The notes beneath the pieces were generated by a model. The model did no database searches, had not been told where the DNA came from, and saw only the letters and a program-made list of their open reading frames with translations. The position numbers were made by a program, and so were the translations under genes. 64,000 nucleotides of DNA, from NCBI GenBank assembly GCA_965221415.1, contig OZ244887.1:1736001-1800000 (forward strand), read 5' to 3'. Shown piece after piece: positions 36,367-45,280 of this stretch; within the stretch, counting starts at the first letter, position 1, and each line of letters opens with the position of its first letter. The stretch is from UBA8337 sp965221415. GTDB lineage: Bacteria; Pseudomonadota; Alphaproteobacteria; RS24.

Positions 36367-37149
36367 CTAGCGCGGTGCCATGCGGATAGCACCGTCAAGG
36401 CGCACATCTTCACCATTGAAATAATTTACTTCGCACATGGTTTTGGCCAATTTGGCGTATTCGTCTGGCATGCCAAGACGCGATGGGTAAGGCACCATCG
36501 CCCCCAAGGCTTGGCGCACATTTTCTGGCGCACCTGCAAGTAATGGCGTGTCAAAAATACCCGGCAAAATAGTGTTCACCCGAATGCCTTCGCGCGACAA
36601 ATCGCGTGCGATGGGCAATGTCATGCCAACGACACCCGCTTTTGATGCCGAATAAGAAGCCTGACCAATCTGGCCATCTTCGGCGGCCACTGACGCTGTG
36701 TTGACAATCGCGCCACGGTCGCCGCATGCGAGCGGGTCGAGGCTCATCATGCCCGCGGCTGATTTGGCGATGCACCGAAACGTCCCCACCAGATTAATTT
36801 GGATAATCAAGTTAAACGCATCCAGTGCGAAATGCTCAATATCGCCCGTTTCTTTATTGCGCGAGGCGGTCTTGGCGGCATTGCCGGTGCCGGCACAATT
36901 AATCAAAATACGCTCTTGGCCGAGGGCATCGCGGATTTTGGCAAAGCCTGCATCGACCTCATCGTCTGATGTCACATTGACTTTTGCAAACGCACCGCCA
37001 ACGTCTTTTGCGACGGCTTCGCCGCGTTCTTCATTGAGGTCGAAAATGCCACATTTCACACCCTGCTCGGCCAACAACCGAACCGTTGCTTCGCCAAGGC
37101 CAGATGCGCCACCAGTGATAATCGCCGTAATATTTGAATCGAGTTTCAT
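36367..37149 (-). CDS. Short-chain dehydrogenase, 3-hydroxyacyl-CoA dehydrogenase type II-like
   Basis: A 260-residue SDR with NAD-binding TGGASGLG near residue 12 and catalytic Tyr-Lys in QASYSASKAGVVGMT. The segment GAIVNTASVAAEDGQIGQ and VNTILPGIFDTPLL are typical of the HSD17B10 (type II 3-hydroxyacyl-CoA dehydrogenase) branch. It thus probably oxidises 3-hydroxyacyl-CoAs. The start at MKLDSN (37149) has GGGAGAG upstream; the much longer open frame overlaps the next gene and is unlikely. Confidence 0.88.
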   Translation of the reverse strand: MKLDSNITAIITGGASGLGEATVRLLAEQGVKCGIFDLNEERGEAVAKDVGGAFAKVNVTSDDEVDAGFAKIRDALGQERILINCAGTGNAAKTASRNKETGDIEHFALDAFNLIIQINLVGTFRCIAKSAAGMMSLDPLACGDRGAIVNTASVAAEDGQIGQASYSASKAGVVGMTLPIARDLSREGIRVNTILPGIFDTPLLAGAPENVRQALGAMVPYPSRLGMPDEYAKLAKTMCEVNYFNGEDVRLDGAIRMAPR

Positions 37150-37234
37150 ATCGTCTCTCCCAAAATAGTAAACCCATTGATGGCGAAACCATATAAACTC
37201 GAACCTATGCTGGCAAGCATTGATTATTTGTTGA

Positions 37235-38161
37235 TTATTTGTCGTGTGCAATATGCGCACCGCGCCGCACAATATAAAAACTCGACGCAATAATTATCAA
37301 CGCGCCAATAATCGCATAAGCATCTGGCACTGTCGCAAAAACCAACCAACCCGCAAGGGCTGCAAAAATCAACCGCGAATAATCAACCGGTGCGATAGCA
37401 CTCGCCTCGCCCAAAGCAAAAGCGCGAATAAAGCAATGATGCGACAGCGTCGCCAAAGCCCCCATCGCAACCAACATGAAAAGCTCCAAAAGGGTTGGCG
37501 TCTGCCAGACAAAATATGTCGGGATGGCAATCAACACAATCGCCACCGCATTAGTGTAAAACATCAAAGTCACCGGCTCATCATAACGCGACGCAATTTT
37601 CACCAACACCGTCGCCAAGGCGACCAGAAAAGCATCCCCAAGTGCTGCCATCGCCCCGAGGCTCAACGTCACGCCCGAGCTTAAATCAGGGCGCAGCATA
37701 ATCAACACGCCGATAAAGCCGACCCCCGTCGCCACAGCGCGGCGCATCCCCACCACTTCGGATAAAATCAGCGCCGCCAAAGGCACAAGAAACAAATTGC
37801 GCGAAAAGATAATGGCTTGCGCTTCCGCCAAAGGCAAAGCCACAATCGCGTAGAACCCTAAAAACATCGCCACCGAGCCGACCACGCCACGGGTCAATTG
37901 CAAGAGCGGTATTTTGGTCTTAATCCCTGCGCGTATTCCACCATGGCGCGACAAAATCGATAAGACGACCGTCAGCCCGACCACCGCCCGAAAAAACGAA
38001 ATCTCGAACGGATGCAAGCTCTCGCCCAATGTTTTGACCAAAATATTGGCAAAAGTAAACAAGACAGCCGAGCCCAACAGCCAGAACGCGGCACGTCGAT
38101 TATTGACCTCGCCGCCCACATTTGGTTGGGACGGCTGGGGCTGCTGAGGTGAAGATGTCAC
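37235..38161 (-). CDS. EamA/DMT family transporter
   Basis: A 308-residue protein with ten helices in two EamA repeats, beginning WLLGSAVLFTFANILVKTLG and with FEISFFRAVVGL. Family members export or import small metabolites. The N-terminus is rich in Gln and Pro. It starts one base from the stop of the quinone-reductase-like gene, suggesting one operon. The substrate is unknown. Confidence 0.88.
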   Translation of the reverse strand: MTSSPQQPQPSQPNVGGEVNNRRAAFWLLGSAVLFTFANILVKTLGESLHPFEISFFRAVVGLTVVLSILSRHGGIRAGIKTKIPLLQLTRGVVGSVAMFLGFYAIVALPLAEAQAIIFSRNLFLVPLAALILSEVVGMRRAVATGVGFIGVLIMLRPDLSSGVTLSLGAMAALGDAFLVALATVLVKIASRYDEPVTLMFYTNAVAIVLIAIPTYFVWQTPTLLELFMLVAMGALATLSHHCFIRAFALGEASAIAPVDYSRLIFAALAGWLVFATVPDAYAIIGALIIIASSFYIVRRGAHIAHDK

Positions 38162-38162
38162 G

Positions 38163-39176
38163 CTAGCTTTCGTCGCGTCCCATCGTCAAAATCACCTTGC
38201 CTTTAACTTTGCGGTTGGCCATTTCATTCAGCGCATCCGCTGCTTGTGCCAAAGGATAAGAGTTCGAAATATGCGGGCGGATTTTGCCGCTATCATACAT
38301 CTCCATCAATTCTGCTAAATTGGCTTTATTGGCTTGCGGGTCGCGTGCCACAAACGCGCCCCAGAACACGCCAATAATTTGACAGCCTTTCAGCAAGGCC
38401 AAATTAAGCGGAATCTTCGGAATAGGCCCCGACGCAAAGCCAATAACCAAATATCGACCTTCCCAATTTGTCGCCCGCAAAGCTGGCTCGGCATACGCGC
38501 CGCCGACGGGGTCATATACCACATCAGCGCCTTGACCATCGGTCAGGGCTTTAATCTGCTCGGTAAACGCACGCTGCTGTTCTTTGTCCAACTCGCCCGA
38601 CGGATAGAGCAGAGTCTCATCCGCACCGTGCTCGACGCATACATCGAGTTTGTCTTGGCTCGAGGCTGCTGCGATAACACGCGCCCCTGCCGCCTTGCCA
38701 AGCTCGACCGCTGCCAGTCCAACGCCGCCTGCGGCACCCATCACCAGCAATGTCTCGCCCGCTTGAATATCGGCACGGTCTTTCAGCGCATAATGCGATG
38801 TACCATAAGTCAGCACCAAGGCCGAGGCGGTTTGCATATCCATCGCATCGGGGATGGGGATGCACGCGCCTTCGTCAATCGCCAGTTCTTCGACGAACCC
38901 GCCATTGCCGCACGAGCCGATAACGCGGTCGCCGATTTTTAAGCCGCGCACCCCTTCGCCCAATTTAGCGACAGTGCCTGCGACTTCACCGCCCGGCGAA
39001 AAAGGCAGTGGCGGCTTGAACTGGTATTTATTCTGAATAATCAAAACATCGGGGAAATTAACAGCCGCCGCATGCACGTCCAACACCACTTGACCCTTTT
39101 CTGGTTCAGGCGAGGCGATATCCTCGACAACGAGACTTTCGGGTGGGCCAAATTCTTTACATAAAACAGCTTTCAT
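38163..39176 (-). CDS. Zinc-free medium-chain reductase, NADPH:quinone oxidoreductase-like
   Basis: A 337-residue MDR protein without the structural zinc cysteines. It has the NADPH-binding GAAGGVGLAAVELGKAAGA near residue 148 and DVYYDPVGG-like sequence (VVYDPVGGAYAEP). Family members reduce quinones or enoyl compounds. It is the first gene of a minus-strand pair with the EamA transporter; 140 bases separate it from the divergent IalB-like gene. Confidence 0.88.
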   Translation of the reverse strand: MKAVLCKEFGPPESLVVEDIASPEPEKGQVVLDVHAAAVNFPDVLIIQNKYQFKPPLPFSPGGEVAGTVAKLGEGVRGLKIGDRVIGSCGNGGFVEELAIDEGACIPIPDAMDMQTASALVLTYGTSHYALKDRADIQAGETLLVMGAAGGVGLAAVELGKAAGARVIAAASSQDKLDVCVEHGADETLLYPSGELDKEQQRAFTEQIKALTDGQGADVVYDPVGGAYAEPALRATNWEGRYLVIGFASGPIPKIPLNLALLKGCQIIGVFWGAFVARDPQANKANLAELMEMYDSGKIRPHISNSYPLAQAADALNEMANRKVKGKVILTMGRDES

Positions 39177-39316
39177 TTCTTTCTTCCTTATTTTGTGCCG
39201 CGTGAATTGCGCGCGGGCTCATCATAAGCGACACATGCATAAAAAGCAAAATGCGTGACACTTGTTCCCCAAACCAGATATTGGCAAAGGGGGGCAAATC
39301 ATCTTATATCTAGTCC

Positions 39317-39877
39317 ATGTTTAAGAACAGGCTCAAAAACGTCTATCATATTGGAATCTATGGCTTATTAAGCTTTCTGGTCGTCGCAAGCATCCCCGCT
39401 TATGCGGCCGAACCCTCAAAACCTGTCAAAACCTTTTCGGATTGGCGGCTTTTTATCAACGGCACGGGGGCAGCTAAAAACTGCTATATCGTTGGCGAAC
39501 CGCGCCGTTCCAGTCCGAAAAATGTCAAACGCGGGGAGACCTATCTGGTGGTCTCGCATCGCCCCGGCCAAGGCGCGCGCGGCGAAGTGTCTTTGCGTAT
39601 CGGCTATCCATTTTCGGCCACGTCGAAACCATTTGCCCAAATCGGTGCAGATAGCTTCACCTTTTTTACTGGTGTGCAGGCACAAAACGGTGCAGATGAG
39701 TGGGCTTGGGTCGAAAATCTGGCCGACCAACCGCGCCTTGTCACCGCCATGAAACGCGGTAATGAGTTGGTTTACAAGGCCACATCGGCGCGCGGCACGT
39801 TGACCACAGATAATTATAGCTTGCGCGGGGTCACCGCCGCCATGAAGGCGCTGGACGCGGCCTGCCCAACCCCGTAA
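39317..39877 (+). CDS. Secreted IalB-like (invasion-associated locus B) protein
   Basis: A 186-residue protein with a signal peptide (GLLSFLVVASIPAYAAEP) and an IalB-type domain beginning KTFSDWRLFINGTG and CYIVGEPRRS. The family is common in alphaproteobacteria and often precedes rlmN; its biochemical role is not clear. It ends nine bases before rlmN. Confidence 0.75.
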   Translation: MFKNRLKNVYHIGIYGLLSFLVVASIPAYAAEPSKPVKTFSDWRLFINGTGAAKNCYIVGEPRRSSPKNVKRGETYLVVSHRPGQGARGEVSLRIGYPFSATSKPFAQIGADSFTFFTGVQAQNGADEWAWVENLADQPRLVTAMKRGNELVYKATSARGTLTTDNYSLRGVTAAMKALDAACPTP

Positions 39878-39886
39878 AACCACCCT

Positions 39887-41032
39887 ATGGATAGCCACAC
39901 CCCAAAGACTAGCCTTATTGGGCTGTCGCGCGCCGACATCAGCGCCATTTTAGTGGCCGCAGGTGTTAGCGACAAGCAAGTGCGCATGCGCACCAATCAG
40001 CTGTGGAGTTGGCTATATGCGCGCGGGGCGACGCAATGGGACATGATGAGCAATATCTCAAAAGAATTGCGCACGCGTCTGGCCGAGCGCCATACACTCG
40101 CCCGCCTTGAGGTGGCCGATAAGCAAATCTCCGATGATGGCACGCGCAAATATCTATTCCGTCTCGATGACGGGCAATTGGTCGAGACCGTCTATATTCC
40201 CGAAATGGGGCGCGGTACTTTATGCGTCTCGAGCCAAGTCGGCTGCACGCTGAGCTGCCGCTTTTGTCATACGGGTACGCAAAAACTCGTGCGCAACCTC
40301 TCCGTCGCCGAAATTGTCGGCCAATTGGTCGCCGCACGCGACGACCTCGACGATTGGGGACAAGACGACACCAGCAATAGTGGCACGCGCAAACTCACCA
40401 ATGTGGTGATGATGGGCATGGGCGAGCCGCTTTATAATAGCGCACATGTCGCCGATGCGCTGAACGTCATCAGCGATGGCGACGGGCTGAGCCTGTCGCG
40501 GCGGCGCATCACGCTATCGACTTCGGGCGTGGTGCCAGAAATCGCACCGATGGGCGAAAAAACCGGCGTCATGCTCGCCATCTCACTGCATGCGGTGCGC
40601 GATGAGTTGCGCGATGAATTAGTGCCGCTGAATAAAAAATACCCGATTGCCGATTTGCTCGCAGCGTGTCGCAACTGGCCGGGGCTGTCCAATGCCAAAC
40701 GCATCACGTTCGAATATGTCATGCTGAAGGGGGTCAATGATAGCGATGCCGATGCGCGCGATTTGGTGCGCTTGCTTGCAGGAATCCCTGCAAAAATCAA
40801 CCTCATCCCGTTCAACCCGTGGCCAAATGCGCCTTACGAGTGCTCCGATGCGGCGCGCATCGAAGCCTTCGCCAAAATTGTCAATCGCGCAGGCTATGCC
40901 AGTCCCACCCGCACGCCACGGGGGCGCGATATTATGGCCGCGTGTGGGCAATTAAAATCGGCCAGCGTGAAGCAAACCGCAGCCGCCAAGAAAATGGCCG
41001 AGCTGGCCGCACGGGGTATTGCGAAAGCGTGA
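39887..41032 (+). CDS. rlmN: Dual-specificity RNA methyltransferase RlmN
   Basis: Radical-SAM enzyme that methylates C2 of A2503 in 23S rRNA and A37 in some tRNAs. The cluster motif CTLSCRFCHTG is near residue 125. The mechanism also needs the C-terminal Cys, found in DIMAACGQL. The product has 381 residues. It follows the IalB-like gene and precedes argG by 37 bases. Confidence 0.96.
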   Translation: MDSHTPKTSLIGLSRADISAILVAAGVSDKQVRMRTNQLWSWLYARGATQWDMMSNISKELRTRLAERHTLARLEVADKQISDDGTRKYLFRLDDGQLVETVYIPEMGRGTLCVSSQVGCTLSCRFCHTGTQKLVRNLSVAEIVGQLVAARDDLDDWGQDDTSNSGTRKLTNVVMMGMGEPLYNSAHVADALNVISDGDGLSLSRRRITLSTSGVVPEIAPMGEKTGVMLAISLHAVRDELRDELVPLNKKYPIADLLAACRNWPGLSNAKRITFEYVMLKGVNDSDADARDLVRLLAGIPAKINLIPFNPWPNAPYECSDAARIEAFAKIVNRAGYASPTRTPRGRDIMAACGQLKSASVKQTAAAKKMAELAARGIAKA

Positions 41033-41069
41033 TAGTAACGCTAAAACGCGAAAGCACACGGAGCAACAT

Positions 41070-42281
41070 ATGAGCGATAAAGATAAAATCAATAAAGTCG
41101 TGCTGGCCTATTCGGGCGGGCTGGACACTTCTATTATTTTGAAGTGGCTGCAAGAAACCTATGCCTGCGAGGTGGTGACTTTTACCGCCGACTTAGGCCA
41201 AGGCGAGGAGCTTGCACCAGCACGTGCCAAAGCTGAGATGCTGGGCATTAAAGAGATTTATGTCGAAGATTTGCGCGAAGAATTCGTCCGCGACTATGTT
41301 TTTCCGATGTTTCGTGCCAATGCGCTATATGAGGGGGTTTATTTGCTCGGCACCGCCATCGCGCGGCCACTGATTGCCAAACGCCAAGTCGAGATTGCCG
41401 CCAGCACAAGCGCCGATGCGGTATGCCATGGTGCGACCGGCAAAGGCAATGACCAAGTGCGTTTCGAGCTTGGCTATTACGCCTGCAACCCCGATATCAA
41501 AGTGATTGCGCCGTGGCGCGAATGGGATTTGCAGAGCCGCGAAAAGCTTATTGCCTATGCAGAACAGCACCAGATTCCCGTCCCCAAAGACAAGCGTGGC
41601 GAAGCCCCGTTTTCGGTCGATGCCAATTTGCTGCACACCTCGTCGGAGGGCAAAGTTTTGGAAGACCCAAGCCAAGCAGCGCCAGAGTTTGTCTATCAGC
41701 GCACAGTCGCCCCGCTTGACGCGCCCGACAAAGAGACCCTCATCACCATCGGTTTTGAGGCGGGCGATGCTGTCTCAATCGATGGCAAAAAAATGTCGCC
41801 CGCAAAGCTGCTCACCGCGCTCAACGAAGCAGGCGGTGCGAACGGGATTGGGCGGCTCGACCTTGTCGAGAACCGTTTTGTCGGCATGAAGTCGCGCGGC
41901 GTATATGAAACGCCCGGCGGGACGATATTGCTGGCCGCCCATCGCGGGATTGAATCCATCACGCTCGACCGTGGCGCGATGCATTTAAAAGACGAACTCA
42001 TGCCGCGCTATGCCGAGCTGATTTATAATGGCTTCTGGTTCGCGCCCGAACGCATCATGCTGCAAGCCCTGATTGATGAAAGCCAGCAGCATGTGACGGG
42101 CGAGGTGGCACTCAAACTTTATAAAGGCAGCGTGTCTGTGGTGGCGCGCAGCAGCCCTCATTCGCTCTACTCAGAGGCGCATGTAACGTTTGAAGAAGAT
42201 AGCGTATACGACCAGCTCGATGCCGAAGGGTTTATTAAACTCAATGCTCTGCGGTTGAAGCTGCTCGCCCCCCGTAAATAG
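41070..42281 (+). CDS. argG: Argininosuccinate synthase
   Basis: Condenses citrulline and aspartate with ATP in arginine synthesis. The 403-residue protein has the nucleotide-binding YSGGLDTSII near residue 14 and GATGKGNDQVRFEL. The start at MSDKDKIN (41070) follows ACGGAGC; an upstream frame of 17 residues overlaps rlmN and is rejected. It ends 16 bases before the convergent folD. Confidence 0.98.
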   Translation: MSDKDKINKVVLAYSGGLDTSIILKWLQETYACEVVTFTADLGQGEELAPARAKAEMLGIKEIYVEDLREEFVRDYVFPMFRANALYEGVYLLGTAIARPLIAKRQVEIAASTSADAVCHGATGKGNDQVRFELGYYACNPDIKVIAPWREWDLQSREKLIAYAEQHQIPVPKDKRGEAPFSVDANLLHTSSEGKVLEDPSQAAPEFVYQRTVAPLDAPDKETLITIGFEAGDAVSIDGKKMSPAKLLTALNEAGGANGIGRLDLVENRFVGMKSRGVYETPGGTILLAAHRGIESITLDRGAMHLKDELMPRYAELIYNGFWFAPERIMLQALIDESQQHVTGEVALKLYKGSVSVVARSSPHSLYSEAHVTFEEDSVYDQLDAEGFIKLNALRLKLLAPRK

Positions 42282-42297
42282 TCGTCGTAAGTAACTG

Positions 42298-43212
42298 CTA
42301 CACCTCAGGCGTATCAAATCCGTTTTGGCGACAAAACACACTCAGCGTGTTTTTCAGCAAACAGGCAATAGTCATCGGGCCAACTCCGCCGGGCACAGGC
42401 GTAATAAAACTTGCGTGTGCGACCGCCTCATCAAAAGCCACATCGCCCACCAGACGGGTTTTACCTGCCCCCCGTTCTGGCGCATCGGTGCGATTTATCC
42501 CCACATCGATGACACACGCCCCCTGCTTCACCCAATCGCCCTTCACCATTTCAGCAATGCCGACAGCTGCCACCAATATATCTGCGCGCCGACATATGTC
42601 GGGCAAATCGATACTGCGCGAATGCGCCATGGTGACCGTGCAGTTTTCGTTCAATAATAATTGCGCCACTGGTTTGCCGACCAATTGTGACCGACCGATA
42701 ATCACAGCGTGCTTGCCCGTCAAATCGCCCAAGGTCTCTTTGGCCAAAATGACGCATCCCAAGGGCGTGCAAGGGGTCAGCCCCTCCAGCCCTGACGCAA
42801 GCCGCCCAGCATTGAGCGGGTTCAGCCCGTCGACATCTTTATCGGGATGGATTGCATCGATGACAGCTTGTTGCGAGATATGCGCGGGCAAGGGAAACTG
42901 CACCAAAATACCGTTTACATCTGGGTCTTCATTGAGGCTGCGGACTTTATCCAGCAGCACATCCTGCGGCGTGTCGGCTGGCAGGGTGACCTCTTGCGAG
43001 ACCATGCCTGCCTCTTTGGTCGCGATGCCTTTATTTTTGACATAGACCTGACTGGCGGCATCTTCGCCGACCAGCACCACGGCCAGATGCGGCACTTTAT
43101 TGTGCTGCGCTTTGAGCGTTGCCACCGCCGCCCCAATACGGGTGCGCAGTGCCATACTGATTTGGCGGCCATCAATCCGTTTTTTGTCAACTGACTTGAT
43201 ATCGGGTGGCAC
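42298..43212 (-). CDS. folD: Methylenetetrahydrofolate dehydrogenase/cyclohydrolase FolD (GTG start)
   Basis: Bifunctional enzyme that converts 5,10-methylene- to 10-formyl-tetrahydrofolate. The catalytic Tyr-x3-Lys is in SQVYVKNKG, the Rossmann motif is GRSQLVGKPVA, and PGGVGPMTIACLL is near the end. No ATG precedes the conserved core in a suitable place; the GTG at 43212 with GGGGGA upstream gives 304 residues and lies two bases after the yggT stop. Expression is thus coupled to yggT. Confidence 0.95.
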   Translation of the reverse strand: MPPDIKSVDKKRIDGRQISMALRTRIGAAVATLKAQHNKVPHLAVVLVGEDAASQVYVKNKGIATKEAGMVSQEVTLPADTPQDVLLDKVRSLNEDPDVNGILVQFPLPAHISQQAVIDAIHPDKDVDGLNPLNAGRLASGLEGLTPCTPLGCVILAKETLGDLTGKHAVIIGRSQLVGKPVAQLLLNENCTVTMAHSRSIDLPDICRRADILVAAVGIAEMVKGDWVKQGACVIDVGINRTDAPERGAGKTRLVGDVAFDEAVAHASFITPVPGGVGPMTIACLLKNTLSVFCRQNGFDTPEV

Positions 43213-43214
43213 TC

Positions 43215-43517
43215 TTAATATCCCCCAGACTGTGCCATAGGGCCGAGAACTTCCCACATCAGATTGCGGATAAATATCAGGCCGAAAATCAAAATCAGCG
43301 GCGATAAATCAAGCCCGCCCATATCGGGTAAAAATTTGCGAATCCGCCGATACACTGGCTCCGTCATACGGTTTAGCGCGTCCCCCACAAGGTAAACAAA
43401 ACGGTTGCGCATATTGATGACATCAAACGCCACCAACCAGCTCAACACCGCCGAGGCGATAATAATCCAGATATAGAATCCGATAAGCTGGCTCACCAGC
43501 ATCAACACTGCCACCAT
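43215..43517 (-). CDS. yggT: YggT family membrane protein
   Basis: A 100-residue protein with two hydrophobic hairpins and the family segments SWLVAFDVIN and RRIRKFLPDMGGLDLSPLI. YggT proteins are linked to envelope or osmotic functions and often lie near folD or DUF167 genes. It is followed directly by folD. Confidence 0.9.
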   Translation of the reverse strand: MVAVLMLVSQLIGFYIWIIIASAVLSWLVAFDVINMRNRFVYLVGDALNRMTEPVYRRIRKFLPDMGGLDLSPLILIFGLIFIRNLMWEVLGPMAQSGGY

Positions 43518-43541
43518 GGCGCACCCCCCTAAACACGCTAG

Positions 43542-44147
43542 CTATATCGCGCTTTCGCCATCTGCTTTCATGTAAATCGAATCGCGCGGGCGTTCCATAA
43601 GTTTACGCACCATGGGCGCAAAATCTTCCAACGGCATCGATTCATAATTCGGGTCGAAACTCGACTGGTCATATAAATGGCAAAACTGCGCCGTATATTC
43701 GAAATGCTCATGACCCCGAAAAGCCTCGCGCGCATCGCGGTCGAGGCCAATATGGTGGAAAAAATAATAGCCCTGAAAAATCCCATGATTTTGCAACATG
43801 AAATAATTCTGCTCGGAAATAAACGGCTTCAAAATAGTCGCCCCCAATTCCGCATGGTTAAACGACCCGAGCAGGTCGCCAATATCGTGCAACAAAGCGC
43901 AGACGACATATTCATCATCGCGCCCATCTTTATGCGCACGCGTCGCGGTTTGTAGGCTGTGCTCGAAGCGGTCAACCGCAAAGCCACCAAAGTCGCCTTG
44001 TAGCATTTTCAAATGTTCCATGACGCGGTCCGGCAAGCCTTTTGAAAACGCGCCAAACGCGGCGGAAATCTTTTCGTAATCGTCTTGCGTGCCATCCACC
44101 ATCGCGTGGAATTGAGCTTGAGCTTCGTCTGATTTATCATCTAGCAT
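43542..44147 (-). CDS. HD-domain protein with PhnZ/MIOX-like metal ligand set
   Basis: A 201-residue HD-domain protein. It has FEHSLQ (His63), the HD pair His87-Asp88, His98 in NHAELGATIL, His121 in QNHGIFQGYYF and Asp160 in HLYDQSSFD. The order and spacing resemble the di-iron HD oxygenase PhnZ, including the 24-residue distance between the first two His. However, the PhnZ lid Tyr and Glu are Phe53 and Phe56 here. Function as an oxygenase or phosphohydrolase cannot be decided. It stands alone, 24 bases before yggT on the same strand. Confidence 0.75.
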   Translation of the reverse strand: MLDDKSDEAQAQFHAMVDGTQDDYEKISAAFGAFSKGLPDRVMEHLKMLQGDFGGFAVDRFEHSLQTATRAHKDGRDDEYVVCALLHDIGDLLGSFNHAELGATILKPFISEQNYFMLQNHGIFQGYYFFHHIGLDRDAREAFRGHEHFEYTAQFCHLYDQSSFDPNYESMPLEDFAPMVRKLMERPRDSIYMKADGESAI

Positions 44148-44265
44148 AATAGTCTCCCTTCATGCGTTAGGCTGATTGTGCCGAAATAGCACGCTTTTGG
44201 CAATTGCCTTTTACACAAGACGTATTAATCTGTTTTCAAGCATTATTGAACCAAGGGAGAAAACA

Positions 44266-44634
44266 ATGATTAGCTATACGACATTAGGCAGTAATAATAT
44301 TGAGGTCGCGCGGGCATTTTACACAAATCTGTTCAGCGAAATAGGCGGGCGCGAGATGTTTGATAATGGCCGCTTATATTTTTACGGCATTGATCCAGCC
44401 AGCCCCATGATTGCGATTGGCGGACCGTATGACGAGCAAGCCGCCACAGTCGGCAATGGCGTGATGATTGCGATTAACGCAGGCGACGAGGAAACCGTCG
44501 GCAAGCTGCACGCCAAAGGCGTTGAACTGGGTGGTACATGCGACGGTGAACCAGGCCAACGTGTGCCGGGCTTTTATGGTGCATATGTGCGCGACCCAGA
44601 TGGCAATAAGCTATGCTTTTGTAAGCTTGGCTAG
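44266..44634 (+). CDS. VOC (glyoxalase/bleomycin resistance-like) family protein
   Basis: A 122-residue single VOC domain protein, from MISYTTLGSNNIEVARAFY to VRDPDGNKLCFCKLG. The start at 44266 is supported by AGGGAG. Metal-ligand positions of typical glyoxalases are only partly kept. The role is unknown; it may be an isomerase, dioxygenase or binding protein. It ends five bases before the convergent acyltransferase gene. Confidence 0.85.
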   Translation: MISYTTLGSNNIEVARAFYTNLFSEIGGREMFDNGRLYFYGIDPASPMIAIGGPYDEQAATVGNGVMIAINAGDEETVGKLHAKGVELGGTCDGEPGQRVPGFYGAYVRDPDGNKLCFCKLG

Positions 44635-44639
44635 GGCTT

Positions 44640-45245
44640 TCACGCGTCTTTTGGGGCGGGTTTATTGGGCGAGGCATAATTATGCGGCTTAAGGCCGGTA
44701 TAATTATCGTAAAACGCATAAATCTCGGCCATATCGGCCTCGATATCGCCTTCGGGGTATAAAATCCGAAACGCCCCAATCCGACGGGTTTCGGCGTCTA
44801 TGGCGGTCAATATAATCGGCACATTGGCCGCCACGGCGATATGATAAAAGCCCTTCTTCCAATGCGTCTGGGGGCCTCGCGTGCCTTCGGGCGTCACCAC
44901 TAAGTGAAATGTGTCATGCGCGGCGAACTCATTGGCCATCATTTTTACATAATTTTTGGTCGAGCGACGGTCAATCGCAATCCCGCCGCAATAGCGCAAA
45001 AGCCACCCCGCAGGGCCAACAAAAAGCGTGTGCTTAATCAACACGCGCACCCGCATATTGAGGCCAAAGACCACAGCTAAGAACAATCCGAAATCCCAAT
45101 TACTGGTATGCGGGGCAGCGACAAGCACGGATTTTTTTATCGTCTCTGGTGCGGGAGGGCCGGGTCGCCAGCGCACCACAAGAAAAATTATCCACGCTAT
45201 GAGTCTGAAAAAATGGCGCACCACAGGCGTATCAAAAATTGTCAT
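44640..45245 (-). CDS. PlsC-like acyltransferase
   Basis: A 201-residue membrane-associated acyltransferase. It has the HX4D motif as HTSNWD near residue 46 and the TPEGTRG motif near residue 118, with one N-terminal hydrophobic segment. Family members transfer acyl chains to lysophospholipids or similar acceptors. It lies 35 bases after the kinase-like gene and is the last of the five-gene minus-strand operon. Confidence 0.88.
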   Translation of the reverse strand: MTIFDTPVVRHFFRLIAWIIFLVVRWRPGPPAPETIKKSVLVAAPHTSNWDFGLFLAVVFGLNMRVRVLIKHTLFVGPAGWLLRYCGGIAIDRRSTKNYVKMMANEFAAHDTFHLVVTPEGTRGPQTHWKKGFYHIAVAANVPIILTAIDAETRRIGAFRILYPEGDIEADMAEIYAFYDNYTGLKPHNYASPNKPAPKDA

Positions 45246-45280
45246 GGTCGTTTATATCCTCCCCTGCCTAAATCCAGTGG

